A stretch of 25,000 nucleotides of DNA from assembly GCA_002104895.1 (NCBI GenBank), contig MCFG01000069.1:7501-32500 (forward strand), given 5' to 3'. Made by a program: the position numbers and the translations under genes. The first letter of the stretch is position 1. Every line of letters begins with the position of its first letter. The DNA comes from Anaeromyces robustus. Its lineage: Eukaryota > Neocallimastigomycota > Neocallimastigomycetes > Neocallimastigales > Neocallimastigaceae. Below, one piece after another: positions 23,418 to 25,000 of the stretch. Below the pieces are notes generated by a model that saw only the letters and a list, made by a program, of their open reading frames with translations, made no database searches and had not been told where the DNA came from.

Positions 23418-23761
23418 TATATATATATATATAGATTATTTATTAAATATAATATATAAATATTTGATATATGAATATATATATATATATGAATATAATC
23501 AATAGAAAATAATTTGAAGGTTAGTAATAACAATAAAAGCAATAATATATAATATATTTATATGTGATATAATAATAAAAAGAAAAAAAGGCTACAATTT
23601 TTATTAATCTAAAATATAATAATTTAAAAAAAAAAATCATTTTATCATTTTACCTCTTCTTTTGTTATTCTATTATATGCAATTTTTACTTTTGAAAATG
23701 CACCTTGACCTATAGTTTTACCTATAGAATAATCTCCAACTGTTTTTCTTTTCGACAACAT
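19195..23761 (-). CDS. MARK/PAR-1/KIN1-like Ser/Thr kinase with KA1 domain and a large N-lobe insertion
   Basis: Minus-strand exons: 23761-23654, 23313-22109, 21876-21636, 21400-21196, 21068-19195; 3633 nt, 1210 aa. Kinase motifs in order: glycine loop GQGAFSKVKIA (about 18-28), VAIK with K40, helix-C Glu near 409 (LQNEVQLM), hinge MEYAPGGEL (438 on), HRDLKLEN (HRD 482-484), DFG 502-504, activation segment TTFCGTPNYAAVEL, and DIWALGVIL. Thr519 sits where LKB1/Elm1-type kinases phosphorylate MARKs. Residues 1053-1157 form a KA1 domain (RSSRFSFNKS; VKFEVEVCK; LRFKRITGN), which in MARK/Kin1 binds acidic phospholipids and restrains the kinase. A long Ser/Asn-rich linker joins the two. Oddities: about 350 low-complexity residues, with Asn, Thr and Glu runs, are inserted between K40 and helix C; the APE motif reads AVE (528-530). 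The family is known for polarity, cell wall and cytoskeleton control. The specific orthologue is uncertain. Confidence 0.92.
21580..21616. repeat. (ATAAAT)n hexanucleotide repeat in kinase intron 3
   Basis: About six units just downstream of the donor at 21635 on the transcribed strand. It explains a Tyr-Leu repeat in a spurious frame that reads through the intron. Confidence 0.8.
22715..22771. repeat. coding ATT/AAT array: Asn run in kinase insertion
   Basis: On the minus strand this is an in-frame run of about 18 AAT (Asn) codons with adjacent Ser/Asn residues inside the N-lobe insertion. Similar but shorter AAT runs occur in the antiporter at about 4621-4655 and 5927-5940. Confidence 0.9.
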
Positions 23762-24261
23762 TTTGTATGAAACAAATATATATTATTTCTTTTTGATTTC
23801 TTTTTTTTTTTTTTAAATTTTATTATTAATTTATGATTATTATTATTATTATTATTATTGGTATTAATACAATTATATTATAAATGTTACTATTAAATTT
23901 ACTGTATATATATTTTTATTAATATTAAAAATAATAAAACTTCTATTTGGTTCTAATCTTAATTCTAATTTTTTTTTCTCTTTTTTTTTATTTTTGTAGT
24001 AAAACTTTTTAAAAATATAATATTATATATATAAACTAATGTTTAATTTTGATGTTAATAAATTAATTCCTTAATTATGTATATATATATATGATATATG
24101 TTTCTGAATATTTTTGGATTTTAAATAATCATAACAAACTCATATAGTTGATATTGAAGGATTGAAAGTAAAAGAATTAAAAAAAGTAAAAGATAAAAGA
24201 TCAATAATGTTTTTCTTTTTAACTCTTTTAAATATTATCTTGTTCTTAATTCCAATAATAC

Positions 24262-24292
<31 letters not shown>

Positions 24293-25000
24293 AATTTATA
24301 TAAATTTGAAGAATATAATATTATGATATATAAAGATAGGTGATATATAAGAAATTAAAATAAACTAAAAATTTTTAAAAGTAAAGAAAAAATAATTAAT
24401 AATAATAATTATTAATTTCAAGATAGTAATATAATTTATATTTATAATTGTTTATAAATATGAATTCATTTTTTATTTTTTATATCCTATGTATATATAC
24501 ATGTATAATCTTTTTTTTTTTTTTATTAGTAATATTATTATTTTTTTTTTTCAGAAAAAAAAAAGAAGAAAAGATAAAAATTTTAAAATACTAATAATAA
24601 TATAAAATAGAATTAATTCATTTTTACTGTATAGTTTATTTGTTTTTTGTTTTTGTTTTTTTAATAATAATTTTTTTTTGTTTTGTTTTCTACATTTTAA
24701 TTTTTAATTATTATTACTCTTAATTTCATTATTATAATCCTTATCTTTATTTTTCATTTTATTATATATTTAAATATATATTGAATATTATTTAAAAATA
24801 AATTATGTCTCAAAAACTTAAAGAATTAATTCTTTTTAAAAATAAAAAAAAAATAAAAAAAAAGATTAATTAATATTATTTTTAAAAAAATTAATATAAA
24901 TTTTATTTTTAAATAAAAAGTTTTAATGATATTATTTATAATTTCATATCATAGAAATTAGAAATTAATAAAAAAAAAAAGGAAAAAAAAAAAAAAAAAA
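23762..25000. other. A/T-rich region upstream of the kinase
   Basis: It presumably holds the kinase promoter and 5' leader on the minus strand. It contains ATT repeats near 23838-23860, AT dinucleotide runs near 24080-24092 and 24268-24292, and a poly(A) stretch at the window end. No gene can be supported; a 22-codon ATG frame at 24805 is treated as chance. Confidence 0.55.

Noticed and set aside
24805-24873. Short ATG frame MSQKLKELILFKNKKKIK near the right edge
   Set aside because: It stops after 22 codons with no GT donor before the stop, so it cannot be extended into a longer gene within the window.

Overview
The window looks like nuclear DNA of an AT-rich eukaryote, most likely an anaerobic gut fungus (Neocallimastigomycota). 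Intergenic DNA and introns are almost pure A/T with long homopolymers and ATT, TTTA and AT microsatellites. Genes have short spliceosomal introns. Proteins carry Asn runs encoded almost only by AAT. The clathrin light chain has the fungal N-terminal signature, the K+/H+ antiporter is of the fungal Kha1 type, and the phosphatidylinositol synthase is of a size close to the yeast enzyme. A dictyostelid or another AT-rich protist is the main alternative; the taxon is an inference from composition and protein style. No virus-like element, transposon, CRISPR array, tRNA or rRNA was recognised.

Layout. (1) 735-6293, + strand: eight-exon Kha1-type cation/proton antiporter (1437 aa). (2) 7693-8819, - strand: two-exon FAM210/DUF1279 organelle membrane protein, tail-to-tail with the antiporter. 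(3) 9179-9748, + strand: three-exon KxDL/BORC-type small coiled-coil protein, head-to-head with gene 2 across about 360 bp. (4) 10838-12291, + strand: seven-exon phosphatidylinositol synthase (224 aa). (5) 13648-15721, - strand: six-exon clathrin light chain (263 aa), convergent with gene 4. (6) 16595-18081, - strand: a decayed intronless DUF2828 (TROVE/vWA-like) gene. (7) 19195-23761, - strand: five-exon MARK/PAR-1/KIN1-like Ser/Thr kinase (1210 aa) with a C-terminal KA1 domain. The rest is A/T-rich spacer.

For the six intact genes the exon lengths sum to a multiple of three, every intron is GT-AG, and the joined proteins show the expected family motifs. Several are endomembrane housekeeping genes (phosphatidylinositol synthesis, clathrin coats, BORC/BLOC-type endolysosome positioning, an endosome/Golgi-type antiporter, a phospholipid-binding KA1 kinase). 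Their adjacency is probably ordinary fungal gene order, not a functional cluster.

The points most worth a second look are a swapped Asp/Asn pair at the ion-binding site of the antiporter, a roughly 350-residue low-complexity insertion inside the N-lobe of the kinase together with an APE-to-AVE change, and the intronless DUF2828 pseudogene that may have been acquired laterally. I did not find a convincing new multi-gene system.
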